Of a stretch of DNA of 64,000 bases, positions 1 through 15,000 are shown piece after piece. The notes under the pieces are model-generated. The model ran no database searches and was not told the origin of the DNA. It saw nothing but the letters and a program-made list of their open reading frames with translations. Origin of the DNA: Lichenostomus cassidix (taxonomy: Eukaryota > Chordata > Aves > Passeriformes > Meliphagidae); NCBI GenBank assembly GCA_008360975.2, contig CM039193.1, forward strand, positions 18,707,389 through 18,771,388, read 5' to 3'. Position numbers and translations under genes: made by a program. Within the stretch, counting starts at the first letter, position 1; each line of letters begins with the position of its first letter.

Positions 1-2
1 AC

Positions 3-80
3 CTTGCCAAACCTACTTAGCAGGCCCCTGACCGTAGTTCCAAAATAATAAATGTTTTCTTCAAGTTTCTTGGCACTCTC
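3..80 (-). CDS. ACAD9: ACAD9 exon 15 (last exon inside the window)
   Basis: The 78-nt exon (26 codons, phase 0 at both ends) reads [20 protein letters not shown], then LSRFGK, after acceptor TATAG. Its GT donor is the reverse complement of bases 1-2, so the window edge falls exactly in the splice site. The match to the human EENxYxFGxTV...LLxRFGK block is clear. Confidence 0.9.
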
Positions 81-3000
81 CTATACAACAAAAGAGAAAA
101 TACAATGATCTGTGTAGTTTTATAACAGATAAAGCAGCACACCCTCATCCCCTTTAAACAGGACACTGGATTTTCTCTTTTTTAACATTCATCCACTTTG
201 CTGCTGAAAGCCAGACAGGCACTATTCTTTCTCTCAAACATGCAGTAAAATTTCTTAAGACTTTACTCTTGGTAACTCTCATTATAGGCTTATGCTTACA
301 AAAGTAACTAACAGAACATCCTACAAAAAACATACCTTGTCTTTTTGCTATTAACAGAACATTCATTCTTAGTCATAAAAACCCTTTCCTAAGTGGTAAA
401 GCGAATATGTGTATGTATAGCTCCCAGAAATTCTTACCTGAAACTCTGTTACAATTAAACAGGAGAAACTCCTGTGTTTTGTGACTGATCTTACTATGAA
501 GGACAGCCACAGAGCATTACAACAGAGACTTTAGTATGGTGAAGGCTCAATTTATACAAATTGCCCAAATCCAGGATGTAAACCTGGATTTGGTATAAAT
601 ACAGAATTGGAGTAGGCTTCCTTCTCCCTTGATACCTGTACAATAGCTAACTTCTTATCCTGACATAGTGTCAACATCTGCTTACACTGGAAAATCTCAC
701 TGTTCCTAAACACATTTTGATTTGCAAAAACAGAGATCAAATTGTGACAAACAGCATGAATGCTCAGCACTGAGGTCCTTACCTGGAGGCTGGGATGCAC
801 CACTCCACCATCACCCACAAGCCCAAAATCCACCTTCTTGCCCAAGGTGTCCTGTAACCTGGTCAGGAACTCCTCCAGGGCCACTCCCACATTTCCTTTC
901 TTGATTGCTCTGAAATGGAGGAAGAACAGCTGTTAAAGACACTCCAGGAGGTCCAGACATAACCATTTGAAATTCTAAATGCTTTAGCAAAACACCTGCA
1001 GTTTGTCAGTGAATTACCAAGGCATCAGCTGCTCTCCAAGAGATGCACGAGGAATTCGAGAGACCAGTACTCCAATTTGCACAATGCAGCTCTTGTGTCA
1101 ATACACAACAAAACTTTATTCAGATACTGAAACTTTATTCAGATACAAAATTTTCATTACTGGTCTTGGAAGAAATAATTACAGCTTGTGCCAAAGTCTA
1201 AGATAAAATGCATTAAATGCCAAGACTCCTAAATCTGTGAACCATCCCATTAAAAAGACATAGACCCTGTAACACTGAACTACCTTTTACAAGCAATACA
1301 TTGAAAATTCTGCAGGTATTCCTACAGTTTCCTCTCTTATCTATAAAGTTACCAGGTTCTGTTTAGTTTATTAAAAACTATTACCAATAAACAAGAACAT
1401 ACTTAATTTTGTCAGTTAGGATCTTGCCTGCATGCTGCATCCCTGTCAGTGCAATGTACATTCTCAGGATTTCATTGGTTCCCTGGAAAAAACAGAATGG
1501 AAAGTGAGACAGGTGGGTATCTACAACATTTGCAATACTGAGTGTTTTCCAAGCAGGTTTGTTGTGCCCCTGTGCCCTTCCCTCTGTTCCAGTATCACAA
1601 AACGACTCCCTCCACCCATAAACTGCTTGCTTTTGCTTTATCTCAATTTTAATTCTGATTTCACATGGTTCTGCTGAAGTTGAGCCCCTCGTTATTAAAC
1701 ACACAAATGCATCCCACTGAAAAAGAAATCAGACTAAATGCATTTTGAGTGAAAAGGGCTCTGCACTATTCTAGGGAAGGAACATTTAAATACTCGTAGA
1801 AGTGATCAAAATCAGCTCAGTTAAAATCAAGTCTCTCAGTGATTTTACTGATCACTGCAGACACAATGGGCACTGACAATTCCACTTGGAAAAAGACCAA
1901 ACTTCAGAACTTTAAATATAAATGCCCATCAATAAGTTAATTAAACTTATAAGCTGATCTTTCATGAATTTCCTTACTTCACTAGGGAGAAGCACACAAG
2001 AGGAAAGCATAGGCACCAACAGAGCAGCTTAGCCACAATAAAAATAGAAAATCCTATTAGAGAAATCTGTTTAAAAATTAAAGTTTTGCCCATAACTCTT
2101 ATCCAAATCCTATTGCTTACACTAGAACAGATAAGGCAGTAAAAAGGTTTCAAAATATGCTTGATACAAAGCCAACTGCATTCTCCTGAGGCTCTTGCTT
2201 TGGCAGCTGCAGTTCTTTGATTCCACTGTGAGTCAGCATGTGCAGTTACAGCAATTTACTGACCATAAACTGAGGAGGAACTTTTGTCACCCACATAGTT
2301 TTGGACTTTTATCTAATTTAGAGCCCTTTAGTCTGATCAAAGAAGCAACAACCCAAGCTGTGAACTGGGATGCTTTTTTCTCAGTGTATTTAAAATAGCT
2401 GTGTATGTTTGTTTAATCATCCAGCAAGTCTCTAAGAAACTGTAAATCCACTACCAGTGTGTACATATCACTGTATATATCCTACAGGTATTTATCTCTG
2501 TATAACCACTCTGCTCTTTGCAGAGAACTGGTGCCAGTTCCTGCTGTAACTTACACTGTGGTCAGTCTATAAAAGCTGTCATAGCTTATTTTATTATAGG
2601 AAACAACTATTGATATTCCAAAGAACACAAGGTTAGTTCTACAGCCTTACTCTGTTACAGACTTTGCAGCTGAAGGAAGAATCCCTGGTCAACCAAAGCC
2701 TCAGGTTTCTGCCCACCTTTACAGAATGTGTGAGCTGCAGTTGACAGTAACAGTGGTCTCCTGGTACTTGCCTCAAAGATGAGCAGTATCCTGGTGTCCC
2801 GGAGGTAACGCTCGTAGGGATAATCCTTCATGTAGCCAAGGCCTCCAAGGATCTGCAGCGCCTCACTCACACATGCCCAGGCACCCTCAGAGCTGAACAC
2901 CTGCCATGAACAGGGTTGGATCAGCAGTGAATAATCAATAAATCAGCAATAAACACAGCATACCCTGCTCTGGGGTTGTAGCTACAGGACACTGCTGCAG

Positions 3001-6000
3001 TATTTCCTACTGTGTTACACCAGTGCTGCTAACCTGCCTGAAGCAGTGTCCCTCCAGCTCAGGGTGTTTGGGCAAACTCAAACCGTGCCTTTGCAGTGCA
3101 CAGGGCAGTCTCCAGAAGGGCATATTGCAGGGAAAGGGGCAGCCATGCTGGCAGAGCAGCTGTAGCTGCTTGGTTGGGGCTCAGAGCAGGAGTTTTCTGC
3201 ACTGACCACACCATGAGGGACTCCCTGGCAGCCACAGCCTGGATATTCCACAGGGTTTCTTCTGCCACCAGTTCCCTGGGAAAGCTGGGGCAGCAGCAGC
3301 TTGGCCGGGCTGGCAGCTGGAGCTGCAACTGAGTGTCTCTGTGCTCATGTGAGACCTCATCAGAGCCCAGCCCAGGAGAGCTGTGATATTCCCAACCTGT
3401 TCCCTGCAGGTTTTACTTCTCATGGGGACAAAACCCCGGGTCTGAGGCTGGGGGATCCAGACAGAGCAATGTCCCTAATTCCATCTGGCTGAGGTGTTTC
3501 TAACACCTGCCCAAAAGCACCCTGAGCTCTCAGCACTCTGCAGAGCAGGATGAAGCACAGAGCCCTTCCCCAGCCCTGCTCACCTTGACCATGGCAGCTT
3601 CCACAGAGCAGTCTGGGAAGCCAGGCCTGTCCATCATCCCTGCAGTCAGGTAAGCCATGCTCTCCATCACGTAGGCTTTCACTGCCATCAAACAAAACTT
3701 CTCCTGGCAGAGCAGCATGAGGAATCACACAGAAATTCAGATGCAAAAGCCCACAGTCAAGCCTCAAGCTTAAAAACAACTGCAGTTTTCATATGTTTTA
3801 CTATCAAATGCTAATTAATAAGAAGTACCATTTCAAAACAATCATGAAATAAAAGCTATTTTTATACATTTATCATTCTGGACATTTAAAAGATGTCAGT
3901 ACAAGATCAGTACGGAAGTCAGCATTAAGTTCACACAAATTTCTAGCAAATCCTTTAAACAAGTACAGCCAAAATACCCCCAATGTAATCTATGCCCTTG
4001 CACTTAGCACAGAGATTTAGGTGTTTCATTTTTTATTACCTGAATTAATCCAAATTGGCTGAGCTTCTTATTGAATTGTTTCCTGGTACAAGCATACTCT
4101 GACGTCATTTCTTTAAAGAAAGAAGAAACAAATCCATCTCAGAAGAGCTGTGACAGACCATTCCTGCTGCCGGTGTCTTTCCCTGGATGGTGATACTCCA
4201 GTCTGTGCCCAGTAATGCCCTGGCTGCTCCAGGAGCACCACTTGGTGAAAAACAACCTCACAGTGTCAGTGTTGATCAAGTCTGGGATCAGCCTGCCAAA
4301 GGCTTTTGGTCCACAGCCTGAGGCGTGAACCTGTACTCTTGGAGAGGTAATCACTTTTGGTGCTAATTGATTACTTTAGAGAGATTTCCATTCTAATTTT
4401 GGCTAATTATTGACAGAAATCAGTTTTATTACTAATTACTGTGTGTAGCTTTGAGTCAATTATTCAGTGGGAGGTTCTAGGGGAGATTACACTTTCTAAA
4501 AGCAATGGTACAGAGGTTTTTTCTTGGAAAGAACATTTTACTTCCGAAGTCCAACAGAGGCAATAACCTCCCACTCTATGAACTGAACCTACACTACATG
4601 AACTGCAAAAAATCTTTACTTTAAAACCTCTGTAAACAGGCTTTTAACAACTATTTAAAATAAGCATATTTTAGTGTTTCAAAGATGTCAAGGCATATTA
4701 TGACAAGACCAAGACTCAAGTTCCCATTCTGAATGTCCTGCATTATCTGCCTCATTATCAGTTTCTGCTGGCACTCAGCAATGCAGAGCACCCAAATCAC
4801 TCACCTATCAATTTTTTAATCATTCCAGCAGATGCACTGCCCATGCTAAATCTTCCACTGTTGAGGATATTCATGGCAACCTGTGAAGGAAATGGATAGG
4901 GTTTAGGCTACGTTTTCCTTTGGCCATGCTGGTTACTGCTTCCTGCTCGAGTGCTTCCCTGGATTTCATTCCTCACTGGACACACCTCCAGTCCTGGACA
5001 CCTGTCCTCACATCAGCCACCACAGCACTCAGCATTCCCAAGGAAAGTGCTTCAAAACTGGGCTATCCCTGCCACCTACTACATCCCATTTTATATCTGA
5101 AACAGTTTCCAGAGACTGATGATCCAGAAATCTGGAATTAATCTCTGTCCTAACTACATGAAGGTAAAATGTAGATAAAAAAGTATTAATCTGCACCAAC
5201 ATTCTGCAACAACATTGTCCTAGGTTGCAATATAGATGTAGTTAAGTATTCTGTTACCACCAGCTGTGGGCCGTTAGCTGCTATCACCTGCTAATGACCC
5301 ACTCCGGATGACAGGCAATGGGCCATCAGGGACCCACCATGTGACTCATGGACTTATCTCATCCCATTGTGAGATGCTCTGCCGAGGAGGGAGGAGCCAG
5401 GTGTTCCCACCTGGATATAACCTGGCCTTGGAACTGCCTGAGTTAGCCCTGTCTACTGGGTTCCCAGAGGACTAGAGCTACCACTGGATCTTCAGCTGGA
5501 GACTAGACCGTCACAGGATCACCGCTTCAACTGGACTACTTCAGTTGGACTGCTACTACCACCCTAACAGGGTGTTGGGTTGTATCTGACTTTGTCAGTG
5601 CTTTTCCTTGTATTATTTCACTTATTTTTAATTTCAATCTTGACTTGTGATCTCCCACTGGTTTGTTTTCAAACCAACACAAACATTCCAGCTGGACAGC
5701 ACTTCTCTACTTTATGAGATGAAGGAGAAAACACAGTATTTCTTCCTGCCAGCTGACCTGTGATGGCTGCTCCCTGCTTCAGATTCCTTTCAGCAACTTA
5801 CCACAGAATGGAACAAGAATGAAGGTGTAGAAATGAAATACAGATCAATAATGTACAAAAATAGATTTTGGAATCTGGTGGTGGTGTTTCTCAACAGGGG
5901 TGACTCAGGTCAAAGTCTGTTAAAAAAGAAGTCACTGTCCTACATTTTAACCTGTGGTATCCTATCTCAGGAAAAAACAAAAAAAATCGTCTTTTACTCT

Positions 6001-9000
6001 CTACTACAATAAAGAACATTCTTTCATTTAGCAGTTAGGCCTGGGCTTGCCTGCTAAAGCAGGAGTAAGAAAGTGAGGAATAAGAGCAGTTTTGCAAATT
6101 CCCAGGTCAGACTCTCAGAGAAAGGTTACACCAGCAAAGAGAGCAGTGGTACCTTTCCTGGTATCCTGCCAGCATTTCCCTGTGTAACAATCCAGCCCTG
6201 GAAAACCACCTGACAGCCAGGACAGCTTGTGCAGGATCTGGGCTTTCCTCCAACCACTCCCTGGGACACTCACTCCTCTCTCTCCCTTTCCATGTTCTGG
6301 CTATAGGAACCAGCAGAGGACATGTCCCTGATCCTGGTCAGAAGGGCAACTGCACTCACTCCCTTTTCTCAAGGGACACCACAAAAACCAGTCCAAAGCC
6401 CAGCAAGGAGCAGAGCCAGCTCTGTGACTGCACTGAGAAGAAATGCACAGAAATCTGAGGTTATGGCACACTGCACTGTCCAGTGAAACCAATTTACAGC
6501 TCAGTGGGGGAGTCTCCAGTAGCCTGCAGTGTGGCAGTGCTCAAATTACCCAGGAGGAAACCTCAATATAGAGGGAAGCACAGTCTCCTTCAGGCTTTTA
6601 ACAATCACCAGTAGTTATTCTCCACTGCTTACCTTAAATCCCCCTCCAACTTCTCCAATTACATTCTCTATAGGCACTTTGGTGTTTTCAAAATGTACTT
6701 CACAGGCTGAAACACAGAATTAACACTTGATCAAATATGACATAGAGGTATTTAAAAGACGTTCAGGATCATAAGTCACTGTTTGTAACATGAAATGAAG
6801 TTTTCCTAATTCATTGTTTATGACAGAACTACACTTCCTTTGCCAAAGAAGTGAGAATTTGGGAAAATTTTTAATGTTGTATCAATTACTGATGCAAAAT
6901 ATTAAAAATTTAATGCATGTACATTGTGTAAACAGAGAACTACAGTTCTGTCTTTATTTTGTTTTAATTCTAATGAACTGATAGAGCAGTCAAGTCCAAA
7001 AGACAGATGGTGAAAAGCTGCAATCATCAATAAGCTTAAGAAGAGCTGATGAAAATGGACTTCCAGATTAAACCTATTGGCAACTGAATCTCCTGAGTGA
7101 TTTCTTTCACTGCACAGTGAATGAACTCCACAATATGGAGTTCTTATTTCAGACCCTGCATTAGAAAGGACTCCCAGGAAAAGCCAGCTAAAGAAACATG
7201 AAACATACTGTAACATGGAATAGATACTGATTTGCCTCTGAATTCAATGATCTAACCAAAACAAACCATTAAACTATTAACCAACTTCTGCTAACAATTT
7301 GAAGTGATTCTTACTGTTAGAGCCTCGAATGCCCAATTTATCCTCAGGCTTGCCATGAGTGACACCCCCAAAGTCTCGCTCCACGATGAATGCAGTGATT
7401 TTATCCTTCACCTGCCCATCCTTGTCCACAACTTCTGTCCTGGCAAACACTGTGAAAATACTTGCAAGGCCACCATTGGAGATCCAGACCTGTTTTGAGA
7501 GAGGGAAGATGTGTAAGAAAAGTAACTGTGCTGATTCTGTGAGCAGAGTTTCAAAGGGTTCTGTAAGAGACTGGGCAAAGAACAGAATGCTGAAAAAACC
7601 TGCTGTACAAAAACACCTCCACATTTCTTCAATACTGGATTTTGTCATTGTTTCTGTTAGCAGAAAGGTTCCAAGCAGCCCTATTTCTAACTCATTGTCA
7701 AGTTTCCTTTTAAAAACACCCATAAAATCTGTCCTGAAGAATGAAGAGATGGGAAAACATGGGGTTAGGTTTCTTTTTCCTTAAGCTGTCATGGAGCGGG
7801 ATGATTAACTAACTAACGAACCCTCCCTGAAGCTGAACCCACAAGTGGGTGACAGAGAAGGAACCCAGGGTGGTTTTCTGTTTTTCTTACCAGGAGTTTA
7901 AGGCAACGATTCCCTTACATTGATTATCTATTCCCTTTGCCCCTAAACCAACAAGGGTTATCTTTCTGACACAGCAATTCTCCTCTAGCTTGGAAACCTC
8001 CTAATTCCAGAATGATGGCAATGCTGCAAAAGACAAGAACACTTCCTACACACTTTTAACAAAATCCTTTCCTATTTCCAATCTGTGAGTGGTACCTTGG
8101 AGCCATTTAATAGGAAGTATTTCCCATCTTCACTCAGGGTTGCTCTTGTCTGGATGGATGCAGCATCACTCCCACTGAAAAACAAACAAGTTATTAATGT
8201 TTAAAGATATAAACATGCTTTAAAAAAATACATTTTTCCTCTTTCCATCTTTTGAAAAGGAGGGGTTACAGTTCTATTAAATAGCAGCTTATAAATTTTA
8301 GTTTTTAAACTAACAAGGAAGCTCACTAGATTGAGCAGCTCTAAAAGTTACCTGAGGGGATATTTCTGCTCATTACCATGCTATCAGGGCTGTGACCTGA
8401 CCAGAATGTGCAGAATGCCACAAAAGCAACTTTCTGGAGCTACTCTTTGGCTGTGTGAACACACAAAGAGACTGTCATTCTAAAACACATCAAGTTTAAA
8501 GCATCTAAGCTGCTCCTCAAAAATTCACACCCTGTTCTACATCCCAGGTGAAGAGAGGCTCAACAGAAATGAAAAATAAATAGGTGACAGTCCCTGTTAA
8601 TGAGCACTTGGGCACATCAAGGAGGAAATCAGCAGGTGAATGACCACACCACAGTCACAAGTTTCCATTCTGTGCACAGCCTTCCGGAATCACCACCTTA
8701 CTCCATAATGGAACAAGCAGCTCAATCTCCCCCTTGAAAGAAGTCTCCTCCCCAACAAATTCAAATGTCTCAAGGGCTCACTGGAGTCAATGTTAAGTTT
8801 TCAGAACAGCTATCTTAATTCAAGAAGCTGCTATCTTAATGGGAACAGGTTTCTAAAATTCAGGTCTAAAGATGATTACCTCTGTGCACTAGAACTGCAG
8901 TCTCTCAGAAGACTGAAGGCAAAGTTATTAAGACCAGCAACCTTTACAAAAAACACTGGGATAAGACAGATGTAAGAGTAATTTCAGAACTTGCTTAGCC

Positions 9001-12000
9001 CTTGTTTTTTCCTGTGTGTCACTCCTGAATCCTTTCAATGACCACTTGGTTAAAATCTCTGTGCTGGTTTAACTTTCACCTGCAAGTGGGACAGCTTTTA
9101 GAGGGACAAAGCCCAGCTTAGGACCTTGAATAAAAGCATCACTGATGTCTGGGAGGTACCTGTGCCACAGCAACATGAAAATCAGCAAGTAAATCAAAGG
9201 CTGATTGCAAGGCACTTGAGCAGACATGAGTTCAAACTGCAGCTGGAAACTCTTCTGCATGGACAAGCAAGATTCAGCTTCAAACACTGAGCTGGTCTCA
9301 GTTTCCTCCACAGCCACACAGCAAACCATCTCCTGTGTGCTTTTCAGAAGACTCTTCTGCACTAACTCAACTTGCAGCATTAGCACCAGCCAATGAGTAA
9401 CTAATAAATATAGCTATATTTGAAATGAAGTTGCTGCTACAAAGATCTCTCTTCTAAATTCTAAGTAAGACCAAAATTCTTCCTTTTATTTTGGGTAGCT
9501 CCTTCACTACAGGCTTTTATATTTTGAACAAGATCTGAAAGCATCCCAGAACAGTCACAGCACATTATTTCTGACATAGCACAAAGTACCCTTTCAACTA
9601 ATTGAAGAAATTAAGTAAATTAATTCCTGGGATGGGAACAAGAAGAGTCTGGGATTTCATGGAAACTGCCAAAAGCAGCACGCTAGGGAAAGAGTAATTA
9701 CACAGTCTGAACTGTACCTTTAAAAAATAAAAATTAAAAATTAAAAATGGACTTATATTCTGAAGCCATAGGCCCCGAATGACGAAGCTTTAAGCTGTGC
9801 AGCAATGCCTGCAGTACAGATGGAAGCAATAACCCCTGAGTGCTGGGTGGGGCTGCTGTGCCTCACCTGCCAGGCTCGGTGAGGCAGAAGGCAGCGATGT
9901 GCTCCCCTGACGCCAGGCGGGGAAGGTACTTGGCCTTCTGCTCCTCAGTGCCAGCAATGAGGATCCCCTGCAGAAACAAGCAACAGAAAACACTGCAGCA
10001 TCACCCTGTGGAAAATGAAATGGAGCTGACAAGCTTCACCACATTCAGAAAGCTTCATTTGCAAATTTTATGGCATAGCACGAGACAGTTTAATAAACAG
10101 CGGATTGTGTTATTTATCAGACATGAAAATATTTTTCATTAGCACTGTCTGCTCAATTCCATGAGGGATTTTCTCTTGTTATAACAAAACTACAGTACAA
10201 CAAGTTTCACTCCAACATCCATCAACCACTAAAAGGTACACACCTGTGGTTGTATTAAAGTTCAAAATTCACATTTGCTCTTGGATGAGTTTTCTCCTCT
10301 AAGCTCCCCAACATGCAGCCTCACCCAGCTAGACAAAGCTGCACTCTTCTGAATTCTCTCCCCTCCTCACCATCTGAGATTCTATTCATTTCAGTTCTAT
10401 TTATTCTAGCTACTTTAAATGAGTTTGCTCAATTTAAAAAAATGGGGATAATTTAAAGTAGTTTTTTAATAACAATTATCTTAATATTCCCTGGACTAGT
10501 AATTTTCCTGTGTACCTCCTGTCTTTCTGCTGCATGAGAGGCTTACACTGAACCAGGGGATGCTGGGGACACCAACAACCTGATTTCTGCTTCCCCAGTA
10601 ATTCTGATTTGTTCCACCCAGGCCACACATTTTTCACTTCACCTTTTCCACACAAGCTGTGCAGAACTACTGGACCTACAGCAGCAGCATTACCTTCAGC
10701 CCAATGGCCTGATGAGCTGCCAGGGTCACTGCAATGGAGCCATCCAGGGATGTGATTTCTCCCAGACGTGCATACATGGTATTTGACAGACCCAGTCCAC
10801 CTGGAACAAGCACCACGTTTTATTTTAGTACATATAACTTGCCCCTTTCCCCCAAAAAAATCCGTTTCAAGTACAGAAGTACAGGAATGTAACACCTTTA
10901 ATTGGAGAGAGCTACTGAAGTGACACAAAATAGTCCCTGGGCAGGCTTCCAAACTGGTACTGGAGAAGGATAAAATGCAACCCCTTCCAAAATGTCTTTA
11001 ATAAAAAATGTGAATACACCGAGCAGCAAACTTGGCCCCAGCACATGCTTTCTGGATGAAGCAGGACAAATCAAAGCTGCACCTATATGAGTCTAATACT
11101 CAAGAATCTTATGTTGTCAGGACCACAAGTCCTGCTCCATGTAATTTAAGACTATTTTACACAATACTGGTGAATAAAAAAATTAATCAAGATAGGCTTT
11201 TGTCCAGGTTAATAATTTTCTCCTTGGAACAGTGGCACAAGTCAGCGTAACCCAGAGCTCATTTCTGCAGATGTCCCAACAGCTCCACTACTGTGTGTAC
11301 CTGAATAAATGCAAGAGCAGTCTCCCTTGACACCACTAACTCACACCAGGGCCTCCTACACCCTTTCCCTTCAGAGCACATGGATCCAAACTTACACTTC
11401 TCTCTAAACTCTTCCTTCTTCTCCCCTTTCCCAGCAGTGTTGGGTTCAGGATCCAGCCTGGAAATTACAGGTGATGTGCACAGTAATTCCTGTGGTGCCC
11501 ATGTCAGAGCCAATATTCCATGAGCTTCACCTTCCCCACTAAAGTTCTGCACTTTGATTCGAAGAGGTCACTATTACAAACCATAATGAAAAACTGTGCA
11601 GCACATGAAGCACTGATCAGGTATGGCTTTAAAATATGACAAGCACCACCAAAAATCCAGAAAATGGGGAATAACCTCATTAGAATGATATTAATTATGG
11701 TGCAGACTAAGAGAGCTGCTTAAGCAGGATGGCTGCTGTCTGCCTTCTGATTTTATTGAGCACACAGCATTACAACACCACAGGACTTGGATTGTCCACA
11801 AGCATGCTGGATGGACTGCACTTGTACAAACTGGAAGCTGAGAGAATATTATTTCACAAGCATCAAAACAACAATAACACATTATTACGTTAAAGTGTGA
11901 CTTCAAAGTCAAACACATTGCCTTTGAGAGTCTTGAAAAAAATTAAGAGCAGGAAGCTTATTTCTAGTTAATCAATAACAAGTTACACTTTCAGTGTCAT

Positions 12001-15000
12001 GATGCTTTCTAATGCTCTGCTTTGAGCTCTGTCCTTTGTTTTCTGCTTCCAACACCTCCTTTCCACCTTCCAATATCTGTCTTAGCTCCTAAGCACCTCT
12101 CTCCCCATTTGGGTTAAGGTGCTCTGTCCAGATCTTTCTCCTCCCAAGACACTATCCTCAAGAGAAGAACTTGAACTTCTCCAGCTCACACTCACACCAC
12201 CCTGCCTAGCCCTGAATACACATGAAAACATTTATTAATATTTTTAATGCATTTCATGTGCATTAATTAACAACTAATTAACCAGAGGCCACATCATGTT
12301 ACAGTGCATGCCAGTTGAGCAATATACCTTAATGAATTTGCATGTAAGGACTTAAATTGAAACCAGTGCAGCATAGCTAAACTTGTTATATTGCCTCATA
12401 CCGTAACGAAATGCTACCAAAATTGGGTATTACTTCAATATCGAGTAAATGCTAAGGAATGTCTCCAGCTATATACAATATTATTGTGAACACTGAAAAA
12501 ATATTTTGTTTCAGCCTATTCTGTTTGAAAATGAGGTATTTTCCCCACTGAAAGTGGGTTATGCAGATGGTCACACACAGGTCTGTCTTCCTTGGAGTTT
12601 TCTCCTTGAAGTCTCCTTCTTTTGTAACAGAAAACAGACAATGCAATGTTCACTTTATAAATTTCATGGAAAATATTAGTTTCAATCCCAATTTTTAATT
12701 TATGTGTAAGAATGAAAGCAACATTTTCTTGAAAGTTTCTTTTCAATTCTAAGGGTCATTGCAGTGAGGAATATCTGATCTAGAGCCTCTGATCTCAGCT
12801 GGTACCATAATGTCCTTTAGGACATGAACTGTTCAGTTTTCCACTGGAGAGATTTTATACAAAAGATACTGTTTTAAAAAATGGACATTATACTTTCACA
12901 CTTCCACATGCTCAGACACATTCCTATCTGCCAATGACAGCTTTGAGAGGTCACTGCACTTTGAGCCCAGGACAATTTTAGGCATCACCAGCAAGAACTG
13001 CAAGGCCCCAGAATGTCAAACTATCCTCCTGCATCCAAAGAAATGAACAAAAAGGAGAACGCTATGCCAAGAGGAATTCACACCAGCTAAACTGAGTTCC
13101 CTCACTGTGGCAGCCAAGGTGAGAGCAGGCAGAGCCACATTCCTGCTGCTGTGTCCCTTCACTAACCAGGGACAAAGCCTCAGCTCCTCGTTTGGCCAAA
13201 TGACCACTCATGCTCACATTCTGCCAGACCCCAAAATGTACCACTAAATACACTGGGTTCTTCTTCTGTCACATTTACTCACCATATTCCTCTGGAATCT
13301 GCATGCCAAAGAGCCCCAAGTCCTTCAGTCCTTGTAAGGTTTCAGGCGGGATTTTTGCATCTTGATCGATTTTCTTCGAGTCCACTACAAACACAGAAGG
13401 TTTCATCATTTAACACTGTGTTTCTTAGTGCCCAGAGCAGCTGGGAGACTGAGGGTTCCCTTGGCAGGACCAAGGTCACTGAGTCAGCAGCAGTGGGATC
13501 TCTAACCTGTGTGACAGCCCAGACCTGGGGAACTGAATTCCCTGCACTGGAATTTTCCTCCAGTCTTCTGAAGCAGCTTTAGAGAAGCCACAGAGCTCAT
13601 GGCACCAGATAGAGACAGACTTCTCATCCCCAGTTTCACAAGAATGACTCCTTTCTACCTTCAGCCTGACTGTCCTGTTTGTCCTCATGACATATTCAGG
13701 AAAAGGACTTGGAGGTGGGAAAAACCCAGGCTTTATTTCATTCTCTCAAACACTGCTCTGTGTAGTGGTTGCGCATACCAGAAGATTCTAAGACTGGAAT
13801 AAGCGAAGTATTTCCAGGATTTTCTATCTGAACCCAGCTTAGGTTGTGAATACAAGAAAAAAAAGTACATAAATGAATTAATTAGAAAATCTTGTTCTTC
13901 AGAGTTTTGCAAATTCTTGGGGGATTAAAAGAGCTGTTCTGTACCATGGCAGTGAAAACAAACAGGAATCCCATTAAGCAGCTCAGGAAAGCTGTAAGCT
14001 GCAGCAGAGGGAGCACAGCCATCCTTCCAAAAAGTACATAGGAGGTAGCTCTGCAGAAGCAATGGAGCATCCTGAGGAAAAGCTCACATTCACCCCAGTG
14101 AAACAGCTCTGGAACCCCTCTGAGAGCACAACAAAGAGGCACCCAGGCATTCTGATGCTCTTCTGGGAGGAGTTACTCAGAAAAAACCCTCATTTTGAAA
14201 AAGGCTTTGTGTTCCTCCTGCTAACTTTTCAGCTCCTGGGCAGCAGATCCCTGTCTGTGGTGCGGCCTCAGCTGCTCCAGGGAGAGAGGAGGTTTTTTCC
14301 CTCTTGCTCCATGATTCCCACACAGCCCCACCCGTGGTGTCACTCACTGACAGCCCCAAGTGACTCTGCTAAGGAGTCTCCTCCCCCGTGCCAATCACAC
14401 CAAGCTGCTGTTTCAGGCTGCCCTACTGACCTATTTTTACCACACCCCTCAGTTACCCTGAAGAACTAAACAGAAATAATTGGGAATTCAAAGTTGAGCA
14501 ATTTTCACCTGCAGTTAAGACTCCATGGTTTGACCCTTCTATTCCTCCCCTAAACATCTGGTTGTTTACTCCATAAATAATGTTCCCCAGCAGAGCAAAG
14601 AATAGAAAATTATAATTTGAATAAATTCTTTATTTACTGTCAGTGAGCAACACTACAATTTTAGAGTTAAAATACCTGGATCTCACCAATTGTGATGTGT
14701 GACAATCACTGGCTTCACCAAACTCCCACAGTGTTTGGAAAACCAGAGCTGGTATCTGTGCCAGTGGGAAGTCTGAGACAATACTGTTTAACTGCCTCAG
14801 AAATTGCTGTCTGTGAAAACCAATATTCTGCAATTGTTCTGGAATTGCCTTATCTATGGCAGCACTAATAGAAGGAACATCCTGCAACACTGCCTGGAAT
14901 GCAGACGGGTAATAAGACCTTTCCCAAATAGAATTATTACTCTAATAATGAAAAAACATAAATGCTTTTGATTTTTCATAATCATAAATGATGACTCATT

